Assembly: GCA_034336665.1 (NCBI GenBank)
Contig: JAPFBE010000003.1
Coordinates: forward strand, 33,826,360-33,890,359
Source of the DNA: Luscinia megarhynchos
Lineage: Eukaryota; Chordata; Aves; Passeriformes; Turdidae
Reading direction: 5' to 3'
Length of the DNA stretch: 64,000 nucleotides
This document shows positions 1 through 15,100 of the stretch, piece after piece. The notes under the pieces are model-generated. The model saw only the letters and a list, made by a program, of their open reading frames with translations. It was not told the origin of the DNA and did no database searches. Made by a program: the position numbers and the translations under genes. How positions within the stretch are numbered: position 1 is the stretch's first letter; each line of letters begins with the position of its first letter.

Positions 1-3000
1 AATTGGGTAATATTATACTTGAATTGCTTGGGGAATATTTATCTAGGATAGCACAGCATGGCAGCATAGCTTCTTAGGATGTCAAACTGCCCGAGTGTAA
101 ACCTCTGCCTTCTGTGCCCAAACTATGGTCCTGTGATGCTTCTCAGCTATGTTCCATGAATCACAATCAAACTCATGCACAATTTCAGATCAGAATGATA
201 CCCAGCTGCAAATCATCCCCTCCTGAACCTTGATGGGCTTTCTGTTGGCTTGGTTGTTTGCTTGTTTGGATTTTTTCTTTCACTCATGAGAAAAACCAAA
301 CCAACACCATAATGCAGAGTGAAAAAGAGACATGGTGGTTTTCCTGTCTTGGACAGTGACCAGAGTGACAAGTTGTGCCATGTTGTCTTTTGTCTTCAAA
401 ACAGGAACAGATATTGCAATTCAAAGATAAGCCATGCTCACCTCTTCCCTAAGTAAGCAAGCTGTACATTGTAGTTTCATGAAGGATACTAATATTAATT
501 ATGAGAATTAATCTCAGCAGAAGAATGACAAAGACCTCAAGTAAAGTATTTGAGGGTAATGTTTATGAGAAAAAGACAAGTGAATATGTACTAACAGTAC
601 ATTAAGTTGTTATTACAATATGGAAAAATAGTGTATTTTTATTTCATGTACTGACTTCCTATTGATGTGATGAGGATTTGAGTATAGTTAGTTTACTGAA
701 TGTCCTGGTAAAACAAAGATGAATTCAATTAAAATAAAGAATGTATAAATTGTAAAACAGAGAAAAAAATTGAATAGACAGAATCTTTCAGAGTCCCATG
801 AGCTATTCTTAAAACATTTTTTCTCTAAGAATTACTCTTTTACTTGTGTCTTTCCCTGACAACATTTTGCTTTTTATCTCATTTTAATAAAAAGATAGCA
901 TTTGAGAGCATCTCAGAATCCAGCATCTCAGCCTCTGCCTTTGTTGTTTAAATTACAAAAAGAAAAGAAAAAAAAAGAAAAGCCAAAATCCAAACCCAAA
1001 GCCTTTCATGAGAACCTGATCAATGTGTTTTGGGCCTCCGCTTTATGATTCAAAGCTTCTTCAACAGCCATTAAAATCAGGAATCTTGATCATCCTCTCC
1101 AAAAAAAAAGCCTTGTAGCAGGACTCCAGTGCAATAACAGAGAACAATACTTTATTCTGATGCTATCTGTTGGGAAGTGGAGGTTTAACAATAGGAAAAG
1201 GTGCTACCCCCAGGCTTTCCCTGAACCAGTGTGAGCCTCCTTTCACTCATCTTGCAGAAGACTCAAAATCAGGAGCATTCCCCAAAGGTCAAGTGTTGTG
1301 CTAGTGAGACTAAAAAGACCTTGTGACTTCTCAGAAGGACTCTCCAGGCCATGTGCCACAAGCAAAGGAGAAGAATGGAGACACGAAGACTCTGCAGTGT
1401 AGAAAGATGTTGGAGGCATGGCACTGAGTTGGTCAGGAATTGCCTAGATGGAAGGGCTGCTTATTCTTCAGATACCAAAAAGATGTTACCATGGCTGCCA
1501 GCTGAGAGTTTTGTAGCAGGGCTGAACAGGATTGCTTCAATATTTATAAATGCTTTGGAAGGAGCCTGTTGCTTCTTTTGCAAGGTTTCCAGTGTAGATA
1601 GTGAAAACTGTAATGGGAAAACAGAGAGAATCGTATTTAGCTGCTCTGGTAGGTTAATCACTTACAGGAGGGAAAAAAACCAAACCACTGTGTGGAAAAC
1701 CCTGCCTTTTCCATGTTGGCTTTGAACAACGCTAGTTTGCACTTTCAGTTTGTTACTTTTACTTTCATGTTAATAATATATATCTGTGGAAGGAAATGTT
1801 TTTTCCCAATGTCTGCTTTCTTAGTATTTGATCCTAAAAACTACACTTTATGTGGTAAAAAGTGGCTAATGCTTTTTCCAGATCTTGAGAGATCTGTTGG
1901 ACATCTAAAAATTTGAAAATACATGCTTTTACCATGATGAAAAAACACAGGTGCACGAGGAGCAGAGATATTACATTGCTAAATTAAACTATTTTATTTC
2001 TAGTCAGTATGATTATTTGCTGGAGGGAGACAGAATTAAGGGTAGCTTTTGACCACAGGTCTGCATTAAAATCTGAATTTCCTAAGTGTTGCTGTTCTGT
2101 GACATCTGATAGGGAATAGAGTAGAATTAGTCTATTATCTTTACAAGCTCTTTGCTGATAAGCAAGGCCTCTTTTAAAGATTAAGCATGTATCAATACAG
2201 TCACTGTTCAAAGCATACAGGCAGTTGTATCTGCTGGAAAGAGACCTTTGGAAATATTTTTGTATCATCTGTGATGTTTGAGCACACTTTAGGAAAGGAG
2301 CCTCCTAAAGTTATAAAATTATAGGTTCATTAGCCACACTAACTGTCAGCAAAGGGTAAGTGATTTGTCTAAACAATCAAACACTACACTAATTAGCATT
2401 GTAATACAACATTCAGGAAGTCTTCAAGTCATATAAATATGTGTAAGACATGGAAAATTGGTCTTTTGGGGCTGATTTGATAATAGAGCAGTCCAGATAA
2501 TTAAGTTAGTGCAGTAAATGCAATACAATATAAAGGGATTGGGTTGTAACATATGCAGTCTTCATTGGTGTAGATTGGTGTCTGCTTGAAGGGCTATTGA
2601 TAACCCAGCATGACATATAGGAAACCTCATAAGTAAAATTTAAATCTGGGAAGTTCAGATATAACAACATCACATTTTCTCTTTAAAAAAATGAAGGATG
2701 AAACAGAAGCTTCAGTATGACAAAGGTGGTACTTAGAACCACTTTCCCATTGGAAAAACTGAAAAGAAAAAAATCAAAAGAAAAAAAACGAAAATAAATT
2801 GGCAATCCTATGTTCAAGCAGTTAAGAATTTTGGCAAATTTATCTATCTACAATTATTTTTTAAGAATGGAAAGAATGTGCTGTTTTATATAGATGAAAT
2901 AAACATAGAAACATCTGCATTCATATAATATTTTTAATACTTATACTATATAGCTTATTATGTATTACTTATGTAATTAAAAATATTTATTTACAGTTCA

Positions 3001-5599
3001 AAAATTAAAACATTTATCCCTAATATTTCTCACATTTTCTCAAACAATGAAGAAAATACAATATAAGGAGAATACAGGATGGTCATAACGGTGAAAAAAT
3101 TCTTAATTCACTTGAACTAATGCACTTGATTTCATGTGGATAATGTTGCCCAAAATACAGAGGGAGTTCAAGCCAACTCAGCTTTATATTTTGCATTACA
3201 CTCCACTGCTCCATAGGATGGTTAGGTCCATATTTTATATACACAGGAAATGGGGTTCTCAAGGGATAGAGGAAGATTTTCAGCTCATGGCACACAGGAC
3301 AGAAATTAAGACCAAATTAAATAATATAGTTTTCTTGCTGCAGCAAATATTGTTTCTTCTGTAAATTTTCTGTAAATTTACAGGAATTTTAGCTTGTACT
3401 GTCCCATTGAAATATTTGTCAGAAGTTGTTTGACCTCAGTGGAAACAATCATCTCAGGAGGTTGTGACCAGGTTTACAGGGCAGAGCACCATAATTTCTT
3501 CATTATGGTTTGATATGGATTTTGTGATTTTTTTCTAGGCTGCTTCATTTTGATCTTGATGGAGCTGAGCAGCACAGTTACTCAAGCAAAAGGTACCAGG
3601 GTAAAATTTAAAGATCCTTGAAGATGGCTAAGCAGATCTGACAGAGGAGCTGCTGAAACACTCAATGGGAGCAGGATTGTAGGCACAAAAGAGATCTAAG
3701 GGAGGAAGTTCTTAGACAGTTTCCTTCCTCATATTTATGTCCCAAGAGTTTTACTTGTTATTCAATACTCAGAGGCAATCTAATCACTGTTGGCATCACT
3801 TAGCACTTCTGGGTTCAGTTCTCCAGTCTGCCACTTGCACTTAGAGTAATTTTCTCTGGTCTCCTAGTTTGTTTATTTTAAATAAAACCTGTTTTGTTAT
3901 TTATGCTCTTCACTTGAATTGAGTAACATTAATTTACTTTAAACATTTACATAAAAAATAAATATTATATATGTAGGAAGCTACCTTTTTAATTTTAAAT
4001 GAAATAGCATAAGATTTTCTTCTCAATATATTATCTACTTTTAATATAGAAAACTGCAAACAAAATTTAACACATTTATATAAACAGATGTATGTGTCTA
4101 GATTGTTTCAAATTAAATTGGTACCTGTGAACAGACAAAAAAGTAACTTCTGATATTATGATGAAAGCAATAATCTTCGCTCCTTTCTGCCTCATTGATT
4201 TGTATTTTTTAAATTGTCCAATTTTTCTCTTAGTAAAGACTTTAAGTGAGTAAATGTCTTTGCCAGCCTCCAAATTAAGAGTGAATTTCCTTCTCAACAT
4301 TCGGTTCAAAGAACCATTGGCCTTCTACTCACCTCCATTAGAGTAAAATGTATTTGTCCCAGATGTGTATACAAATGTATCATACATTCAGTATTTCTCA
4401 TCAGGCAACTTAAGATTTTTGAGGACATGTGTCTCTCACCAGATGTTCTTTGTTCTCATTCTTAATTTCTTTGGCCATCTCTAAACACTTTACCCGTTTT
4501 GGTGAGGATTCCATTGACAGGAAACTTCAAAAGCTGTGTACCAGTCCTCCTGTTGTATGGGACACAAGGGGACCCGTCATCCGAGCCAGCATCCCTGCCA
4601 CGAGCCATTTATTGCAGCAAAAGGCATGTGTTCATGGCACAGCTCATCATCAGTCAGTCCTGCTGCACAAGATGTCACATCCACTGCTGGAGAACAAGGA
4701 TAATTTGGACTTTGCTTTTTGAGATGGAAAGATCTCAGGGGCTACAGACAGTCACCTGTAAATTGGTTGATGGTTTTCCACTTTTTTTCAAAGTAAATCT
4801 CTGCTGTGCTTCTCCTTTTTTCCCCTAATTTTACCTTTGAAAGGTGAGCTAATTTTACCTAATCTGGACATTTGAGTTTACTCCCACATTTGAAAGTTAA
4901 AGGAATTTTATACTTTTAAATTGCTGTTTAGTGTGCTATGCTTTTTTTTTTTTTTTTTTAATGATTCTGTAATTAAAGGGGCTGAGAAATCAGTACTATA
5001 GAAATTGGAAATGTTTTTATAGAAGTCTACAGGACACCATAAGTCTGCCTGACACTGTCATATATCTTTTAAGGGTTTGGCCTTACTTTTGACAGCTTCA
5101 ACACTAATGTTGGCAAGAACACAGCTGCATGTTCTGATAGGAGAACATCAATTTTAATCTTTAGTTTGGATGAGAATAATTGTACATGCTATTCAAATTC
5201 TCTTTCTCATTTCTTTTTCTTCTTGAGTTTTTGTAAAATCTTTGGTTATTGGTGTGTGAGTTTATTGTTTTATCCTTTATTGTTGCACTATTTCTGATTG
5301 TTTTCCCCTTAAATATATTACTAAACAAAATTGAGACTTATCTGTCAGTGAGAATTTAGGCATGATATATAGCTCTTTGCATTTGAGGGGATTGTATTTC
5401 TGGAGATAAAGATGTGAAATACAATATGATCCCATATTTACAGTAACCATATTTGAGGCATGAAAATAAGCCACCATCTTGCAAGCACATGGGTGACTCA
5501 TTTAACTGCAAGTAGTGTTTACTTTCATTTACTCTAAACACATGCTTAAAATTAAGTATGATCATAACTGTTGAAGAATCAGCACCTCCACAGATAAAA
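1..5599. other. Intergenic, no gene recognised
   Basis: AT-rich sequence. It has A-rich runs near 955-985 and 2765-2790 and an 18-base poly-T at 4942-4959. A 124-codon open frame at 1351-1725 shows no family signature, splice context or codon bias that I can support. Confidence 0.6.
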
Positions 5600-6125
5600 G
5601 GGAAAGTGAGACATGTAAGCTATTTGCATTCAGCTAAAGCATTCAATATGGAGTCTCATGAAAATTGGACTAAAAAATTAATTCAGTTTGGTTTGAATAT
5701 ACACGGTCTTCTGTGGTTTGAAGAGTGTTCAAAGGAGCTTGGTAAACAGTTAAGTAGCAAGTACCAAACTAGGTTAAAGTGTCTAGTGAGGTACCACAGG
5801 GATCTCTATTAGGTTTTATTTATTTAAGTGTCTTTAAGAACTAGAAGAGGGATTCAGTTAGCGCGGCATATAAAATGAATATTAATGACCATAGTTTAAT
5901 TAAATTCACAGTTAATGCTAAATTGGAAAGAAGGTGCAAACAATAAAGGAAAAATAAAGAGAGGGAAGAATCTTGTGGACAAGACAAAATGAACTGAGGA
6001 TCAATCAGAGAAAACTGATAGAAATATTGTAATACCAAAGGCAGGTATTCCATAGGAGGAAGAAAAAATGCTGCAGAGAGATTTAAGAATGACAGGGCGT
6101 AGCACAAGGTTCCACATTGCTTCAT
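5600..6125 (+). mobile_element. Old LINE (CR1/L2-like) reverse-transcriptase remnant
   Basis: The plus-strand translation from about 5612 reads YLHSAKAFNMESHENWTKKL, a decayed form of the LINE RT motif (usual SKAFD..SH..L..KL). A further piece equal to the G-V-P-Q-G-S-L-L-G turn appears as RYHRDLY in one frame and as VPQGSLLG in the next, around 5788-5814. That points to a frameshift. The part beyond 5900 is weaker. Clade is uncertain, and no 3' end was seen. Confidence 0.6.
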
Positions 6126-9100
6126 CTTCTTAGTCTTCTTCTTTGTACGTCTGTATTGAGAAAGGTTATGTCATTGGTCTGTTTTTGGCACCACCCTATG
6201 ATATTTTATTCCTATATTGAAGTTTTTTTATTGAGAAAAAATTGATTGGTTCGTTTAATTGATTACAAGATAAAAAATCAGTATCCCTGAATCCTGAAAG
6301 AAATAAAAATCAGATATGCAAGTAGTAACCTTGATATCCCCTGAAGACAGAATGGATTGTATTTTGGACAGTAGAAAATATATTATCTATAGATAAAAGG
6401 AAGAAAGTAGAAGAAAATTTATATGGGTTCCCTTTTAGGGTGGAAATATCTGTGATTGGGTGGGGTGAGGGACTGAGAGGAATGATTCTACCTGACTGAG
6501 ACTGACCTTACAAAAAAAAAGCCCTAAATTGTATTGCCATCAGTAATTTCCTTGACAGAGGACAAATCCTTGTAACAAGCCAAACATTTTTTGACTCTGA
6601 CTCCCATGTTTCTACGACAAATCACTGCTACACATAAAATGCCGGTCAGGAGTCTAAGTGTCAGGTTTATATGGTTCTGTAGTCTGCTAGGAGACAAGAT
6701 ACTCTAAATTTTGTTAATTTTTCTTTATTAGTCTGCCATGTGTTCTGTAGCACTTGTGGCTTTATTGTTGGCTGGCCATACACAGAGGTGATCCTTGCAA
6801 ATTTTGAAAGTTCTTTGAAAGTTTGTTTTCCTTATTATATAGCTTTGGGGCACAAAGACCCTGAACATTTCAGCATGAAACTTAAAAGTTAACATGAAAG
6901 TTAACTCATTTGTTATTTTCTGCATCTTACTGATGTCCATTCCTTCCACAGGCCCCTCTGATTTATCATCCTAAAGCTACAGAATGTCTGTAGTTGATGT
7001 TCTGTCAAAGTTGCAAAGAGAATAGCTTACAGCTGTGCATGGATTATATTGAAGAAACCAAACATCCTATGATTTTACTTGTTGCTTTCTAGATGCAGTT
7101 TAGTAGCCTGGGAAAATTATGGGTTTTTTTGTCTCAAACATACTGTGTGCAAAGGAGTATTTAGAATTGATGGCTTATACAAGACAGTTAAATTGTAACT
7201 TATGAGCTGAAATGCACCTAATGTTATCTGTTAGCTCTAGTGTTTATTACATAACACTCATATTTTCTTTCTCAGATTTGTGACTCTAAGCATGGCATCC
7301 TTCTTTGTCCAAATTAAAGGTGCATAGCACTTCAGATCAGGTTCCAAAATGAGACATTAGTCTCATAAAGTAAATTGAAAAATGATTGAGAATGCTAATG
7401 GAGCTGCCCCCAGCTGTGAAGATGTCACAACATTTTCCTTGCTGAAGGCTCCCAGGAAACCAAAGAAGTGTCCATGCTAAAAGAACCATGGTTTACCTGG
7501 GCTCTATCTCACAACAAAATCTGAGGAGGATTCAGAGGGCAGTCTTCCTCTGCCAAGGCCCCTGGAGCTGCCAAGCAAGCCTGTGCTCTAAAACCACACC
7601 AAAAGCATTTGGACAGAAGTCCTTGCATATAGAAATACTCACAACAGATCACAGAGGGACCACAGCAGGAGATTGTTTATGCAAACTCATTGTACATCAA
7701 GGTGATAGCTACAGAGCATTTGACCAGGTCATGGGAGGCCCACATTTACTCTTCTGTTTGACAGGATTGAAAATTCCACATCTCAATTTCTTCTAGGAGT
7801 GCCCTGTTTATGTGTTTTATACAATGACAGTTTCAGATAAAACAGATAAATACTCCCTATAAATACACTTTTATATCAAACAATCATTGAACAAAACACA
7901 AAGGAACAGCTTTTGATGTTCTGACTGGAGTCTGAGATTTTCTATTTCTTCTTTCTCTGTCTTCTCCTCCTTCCATTTTCCTTCACCCAATTCCATCTCA
8001 TCTCTGAGTTAGCTCTAGTACACTGAGTGTTAGTATTCATATTGTAAGACAACCAATTCTGCATGCATTGGATTAAGTGTTTTTTGTCCAATTTTTCTTC
8101 AGGATTTCTTTCTGGGAGCTGAATAAACTTGGAAATCTTGGTGATTGTGTTTCAGGGTGTCTATTTTGAATGTAAGTGTTCCTACAGGGAAGCGAATAGC
8201 TTTCCTCTGAGAAACGGTGGCAAAGATGTGTTGTGAGCAGGCTGATACTGAATGCACAGATATATATATTAATCTAGATAAAGCTGTGAAAAACATGACA
8301 AAAACCTTATGCTTACATTATGAGAGCTCTGAATTCAAGTATTGTCTTGGAAACATCGTGACTAAAAGGGTAATAGCCAGTTGTAGTCACACACCTTAGT
8401 GAGTCATTAAAATTGAAATGAAGAGCAAATAACTTGAATTATCCAAAAGCTTGGATATTAGCTATTGCTTTAGGTTTCAGGGTTTAAAATCTCTTTTTCT
8501 TCTGATGTTTATGATAAGTGACAAAAAAAATTCATTCCTGTTTTTTCCTCATTATACTTTCCTTTCTGGCTCCAGGATGTCCCTCAAGGTACAGTCGGTA
8601 GCTTACAGATATTTATTCTTTCTATTGGTCTTGACTTTGGCAAGACAGATTCTCCTATAGTAAAATACAATTAAGTAATCAAAGGCAAGAACAGACTGTT
8701 CTTAATAGGCTGATTAAGATCAGCATCTCATTTTTATTACACATATCAAGGTGTTATCTAATGCAAAATCAAGAAATGGAGTAAAATCAAGATAAAGTGT
8801 CTCCATCTTAGGGTAACAGTCCACTATAGCACTTCTACCAGTTTCTCTTTTTCAAAAGGAAACCAAATACCTACATCCATGTCTGTACTGATGTGAATGC
8901 AGTCCAGGCCTATACAAAATGTTCTGTGTCGATGCCAGGGAAAAAATTTAGTAGGTGTGGACAAATATGCAAGAAATGTAAATTCAACAAAAAATTACTT
9001 CCTAATAATCTGGAGAAATGTGTGCCGTAGTGAACCACGTTTTGCCAGGTTTCTTTTGTGGGATTTGCCATAAAGTCTTCTTTCAGGAACTAAAAATGTG

Positions 9101-12100
9101 AAATTAACAGCATTTAAACAAAATGAAGAGCCACAGAAAGTTGCCTATTTTGCCTAGGATGTATTGTGGGCACAGCTGATAAGGTGGATCCCCTTCACTT
9201 TCCCATAATCTTTTGTTCTCTGTGATTGCACAGACAAACTGAGTTATCAGTACCTACTCAATTCCCAGTTGCTCCAGAGTCCTCTCTCAGAAGAGCAAAG
9301 TAGATGTCACAACAATTTCATCACAGCTTCCCTATCAGTATGTGTCTGCTGGCTAAGAGGGATGGTCTGTGTTTCCCACCTTCTCATCCTTCCTCCTACC
9401 CATCCAAAGCACAGAAATTCACACCTGGGAAGTCCCTAGGGGAATGACAGCACACAGACATGGTGCATGGCTCTCTCACAGAATTACTGAATTTTGAGTG
9501 AAATCTGTCTCTAAAATGCTCAGTTAGTACAAACTTCAGGAGAAACATCAAGTGCACAAACAACTGGGTATAAAACTTGAGTCAGCCTTTTGGATTTTAA
9601 TTGAAGCTTCATATTGAAAAAAGGTTGGGGGAAAAAGAAGTGTAAAGGAACATTTCACGGCTCAAATTAAACCATTGTTTTTCAAAGGAAATGTAACTTG
9701 AAATAGTCATGTATTTCTTACTAAGTGGAAGCAAGTGTTATGCAAACAAAGAGTCATATGTGAAAGTAATTCTTATCTTGCTGCCTGGAGTAGCTGGGGA
9801 ATAAAATAAAATAAAATAAATCCAGGTCAAGTCCAAATAGAAAAATGGAACTCAAACCTCTGAAGCACATGGAACAGGGAGTAAAAACATTGTAAATCAG
9901 GGGAAGTCAATTGACTGCAGTAGGAAACATGCTCTCTTTGTGCACACCTGTAGGTCAGGACTAGCAAAAGCAATATCCCTACTTAATTTTTAAGGATTGT
10001 TTACAGATCAAAGTGCACTCATTATAAATATGGATGTCATGTTTAAATAGTCCCTGCTTTACTGCCATAGAAAGTACTCTTAAAATATTTCCTTTTTACT
10101 GTGAAATAAAACATTCTTTTCACCACCAGTCCTTCCCTACTCTAAATATTGCTCCTACTAGAAAAAAGTAGGTATATAATAGAGCTTATTTAAAAGACTT
10201 TCACTGTAGCTCATATCATCTCAAGTGGGCACCAGAAAAATTCCAAGCTACATCATCTATAGGACTCAGAAAAAGTTCAGGTTGTTTAAAAGAGTTATTG
10301 AACCTGGTACAACAAGGGGTAATACTGTACTCTGTAGATTGTCTCACAGATTTAGCAAGAGTTTATATGACAAGAGCTACAGAATGCAATGAGTAAGAAA
10401 ACAAATACCAATAGATCACAAGTGCATTTTCCTTGTGCTTGAGGTAGGTGTCCCCATTTCACTGAAACCAGGGAAGATGCCTGCCCTCTCCTCTTGCTCT
10501 TAACTCCTCTAGTGTGTTCTCAACCATCCTTTCCCTTAAACACCTGCCCTCTCCCTCCACTGCAGGCTGCACAACATTTTTTTTCATCTAAATGCAAAGA
10601 TCACATGCACAGGAGCTCTTGGGCCATGAATCAATGGAGATGGGGTAATGTGTTTCACAAAAGTATTGTGATTAATTTTGTCTTTTTTTAGGTTCCTTAA
10701 GAAGATATTAGATGGAATGGACCTTTGATCTGACATACTATGACATTCTTAGTTTCATGTGGTTTTCCTCATCTGTACAGCCTACCTGTATCTCCAGTGT
10801 TTAATTTCTGAAGAATTTAATTCTGAGCTACAAAAACCAGTAGCTGAAAAGCAAGACCAAAATTATTTGTACTCTGTTTTCTTCAGATGGTCTCTCTTCT
10901 CCAGGAAATGTACTTCAGAAAAAATGGTCTTTGTGGTATGTTTTGAACATGGGTGCATTCAAGCCAGGATGAACTAACCTGACCAGGAAACAGAATCTTC
11001 ACTATCTTTTGGTGAAATCACTTTGCCTTCTTCCAGTTGATATAGTGTGGGGTTGTAGCTCAAGTGTCATAGCTTGAAAGAGGTAGTCAGGACTTTTTAT
11101 TGCTTTCCCCATTTCCAGATAAACCAACCTTGAACTTTTGATGGGCCATCACAACTTTAACTGCAGTTATTCTCTAGCACAAACTCTACATCAGGAAAAT
11201 TGTGACTGAAGTCAATGCAGCCATGCATGTGTAAAGATAACATGGCACAAAAAACCCTCATGACTGACCTACAAGTTGTTTCTACCAGCATAATTACTGG
11301 CTTGCATACCATTACTCTCTCTATAGAGCAATGAGTGTAATAGTACATGCTTGTAACTTGTAAAAATTATGGCAAGCTATTTTTTTAATTCATTTAACCA
11401 AGAATTTAGTCAAACTTAGAAAGCAGATATCTAATTATGACTAAGCCTATAAATAATAGTAACAATTAGCTTAGGTTGCTACCATTTTAGAAATAAGGGA
11501 GCAAATGGAAATGCTTTCATGTCATAGTTATAAGGCAAGGGAAATCAGCATCCTTTAGTCTTGTAAAATAGCTTGGGAAGAAAGAAACTAGGAAAGAAGT
11601 GGTCCTTATTCTTGCCTCAGACGTAGTTTGTACCAATTTCAGTTTGAGTTGCTAGAGGTGGTCTCACAGAGTCTGCCCCCCACACCTGCTTGGAGTTTCT
11701 TGCCTCCTCTGAAGCATGGATGGCCAACTTTTATATTCTAAAAGCTATTTTTATTCCCAGACAGGTGTAATGAGGCCAAACAGATAAAAACATATTGCTA
11801 CAGTGCTGCTCCAATTGACCAGACCAAACCCAGATCTGCACCTTCTCCCTCCTTCAATATTGCTGACTGGCCAGTGTTCCCCAAGGTGGAAAAATGTCCA
11901 GGCTGAGTCCTGGCCCTGAGCCATCTGTTGACTAGTTTGGCACAAAACTATTCCAAATCTCTTTCCTTTATTCTTCTTACCTCAAGGTTCTGAATTATTA
12001 GATTCCAACCTCCTTTCCAAAACCACCTTTTTTAACAATACTGGCACTGTTTCCACTAGATACATCCCCTTCCTAAAAAATGAACTTCTTCCTGTAAATT

Positions 12101-15100
12101 GTCCTGAAGGATTTTGTAATACTAATCTGGCATAGCTCCACCAAACAGCATCACCCTTTGAAGCCTTTACTAAGAACTGCTTGTCTCATTATTTTCCTCT
12201 TTTTCTTTGCATGCCAGTGGTTCGGCCTTTTGTGTGTTATCCTTCATTTCAGCTGAGATGATGTTTTAAAAAGCATCTGCTAGAAATAGTCTTTCTGAAC
12301 TCTCTCCCTCTTCTAGGAAGGAGGAAAAATAATTTTAACAATAATTTCTACAAAGTATATTATATTTTAATTATATTCACACTACATTAAAATAACCATC
12401 ATAAAAATTAACATTGTAATTAAATTGAATTAAAATACTTTGAAGCTAGCTTCTGCTCTTAGTTATATGAATGGAGAACCATGTAACATGACTTCAGTGA
12501 CAGCACTAGAATCTGAGCTCACTTGTATCCACTGAAAATCAGAGAAGGGGAGGTGGGGAGTCCTTAATGTGAGAAGCTGGTCAAGAAGAAAATAGCTATC
12601 AGCTTGATCTGTAAATTATGATTTATTTCTTTAACATTGTCCAGTGAAATATATCCTGAAGCAAAGTTCTGAATTCTGACAAATTGAGAACTTCCCACTG
12701 GTGGATGCGAACTGCAGACACACAAAAACTGTGGAGTGCATGGTACAATGCAAATATTCATGGACAGATGGAGAAGATTTCCCATTTCTGATTCTAGATA
12801 TCTGATAAATTTTTTACCATCTCTCTGTGAGTGTATTAATTTATTAGCTGTCCTTGTGACTTTGTAGCTGTTTCCTTTCCTGCATCAGTTAGGAACATCC
12901 AACCTGGAAATTAGGCACGGTGTTTAACACTGCTGATAACTAATCATCAGGACTCTCCATACCTCCCATACAGTCTTTAAGTCAAACTCTTATTTTTATA
13001 AGAGATGTATTTTAAATTAACCACCCACACTGCTGGATTTGATGCAGTAAAAGAGTGTGGCTTATGTTGTGGTCAGGTGAGAGGCTTGTGCCACTCTTTG
13101 GGTTTAGGTATCCGTGAATCAGACCTAGTGCTTTGATTTATTTCCAGAGGAACTAAGTTAAACAATCAGAGACAGTCCTCGAACAAACAAAGCTGGGTGT
13201 CTTGCCCCAGTGGAAGTAAGTTCATTTAAAATGTGTTTTGACACCTGAGATCAACCTAGAGAAAGAAAGCTCCCCTTCATTGGTAAGTTCCACCTCACCT
13301 GCTTAAAAATATTAACACAGATGGAGTTTCCCTTTTTAACAATACACTATTTAGTTAGTGTTGGGCTTCAGCTTCTTACCTTTACAGCTAAATCATTAAT
13401 TATGACCTTTTTAGTGCTTTTATTAAGCAGTTCTCTCCTTCCCCTGTACATTCCCCTGTACATTCAAATAAAAATTCTTTTCCATTTTAACAGTGAACCT
13501 TCTGCGTCAGTGGCTCATAGACTGTAGCAGTTGCAATCTGTAAGTACTATCCACAGATCAAAAGTGAAAAAAGAAGTTTACTGAAGAGGACAAAGCAGCA
13601 AAAACAGGAAGAGGTGAGACATGGACAGGGACATCAATAATTCCTTTTTGTTTATTTCTATTATGAGCTGGGATTGTTTGGGGGTGCTTCTGTAGACACG
13701 ATTATCAGGATTCACAGAAATGTAGGATTTTAAATCCTTAAGTGTCTAACTTGTTAGGGAAGATGGGAAGCCTGCAGGCATCTGTCCAGCAGGCAAGCAC
13801 CCACAGCAAGCATGAGGATGCTTCCTCTTTTCTGCTGAATTTTCAAGGCATTTGGTGAGGGACCTGCTATTGAATTAGTGCAATGTGATCAGCAGAGGTG
13901 AGAGACAATCCTTTCATAGCTACCTGTGGCATTAAAGTTGAGATATCATTTTTCTTCATTGAGTTAATTTAAAACTTTCTTTCCTTTCTTCTTTTCTCTC
14001 TTTCTGAGCTCGAGGGCACCTCAAGAGAAATGAAACAGAGATTTGCTGCCACCTTCTGATCACTGGGAAATCCTTCCATGTCCTCAACACAGCAAACAGT
14101 GCTGTGGAACGGAAGTGGCTGCATTTCACTGAATGGTGAAAATAGCCTTCTGACATCTGCAGCTGCATATTATATTATTAGTTTTCATAAATACATTAAA
14201 ACTTTGAAATGAATACAATATTGAAGGAAATATTTAGTGAAGAGGTCCCACTCTTAGGTATATACTGTAGCAATCAATCACATGCCCAGCTCTAGTGTAG
14301 GTACACAAAGTTTCCAGTGTAGAGGTGGAAATACTTTTCTATGAAATGCCCAAAACTGGAAACAGAACAGAATTCACCTTACTCCAAACAGTCGCAAGAA
14401 CTTTAAACCAGTCAGTAATTTTTTAAGAACATCTTAAGTTCATAATTTTGAATTTTTGATATGTTAGGGATGGAAAAGGACGTGCACACAGCCTACTCCC
14501 ATTGATGGAATCTTTAAAGCACTCGGGGGAGCTATCCCTTGGCTGCTCTGTAATCACTTATTTCAAACCTTGAATTACTCTGGTATGTAAATACTGATAA
14601 TAGCTAAATATAATAGAAAGTGGCCACAAACACATGTGTCCACCATACTCATATGTCAGGATATTTTTCCTGAGTCTTCAGCACCAACTCCCCGAACTTT
14701 AATGCTTGAAACAAAGGCTCTTTTGTCTATAATCAAAGTAGCAGGCTGAACAGCAATTTTCCCAGCCAGAAGAAAGGCAGTATTAAGCATTCACTTCTTA
14801 GAGGCATCAATATTGCTAATGATTTCAAACCCTTGACTCAGGCCTCCTGAAACCATTAGACAGGCCTTACAACCATCAGCACTAAGACAACAATAAAAAC
14901 GTAAGGAGCTTTTTTAAATTTTATTTTATTTATTCATCTGGTTTTTGAATCTTTACAATCCTGTGTTTTAAATTTTCGTCAATCATCCTGGCAGACGGTT
15001 TTTAGGAGAAACCCAGCTTCTCCTGCTGCAAAAACTGGGGCTTGAAAGGGGGCAAAAGCAACACAGACACACACAGACAGATGTTAAATATTGAATGGCT

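Noticed and set aside
1351..1725. 124-codon open frame with several cysteines
   Set aside because: No domain, no homologue that I recognise, no splice or promoter context; its length is within chance for 64 kb read in six frames.
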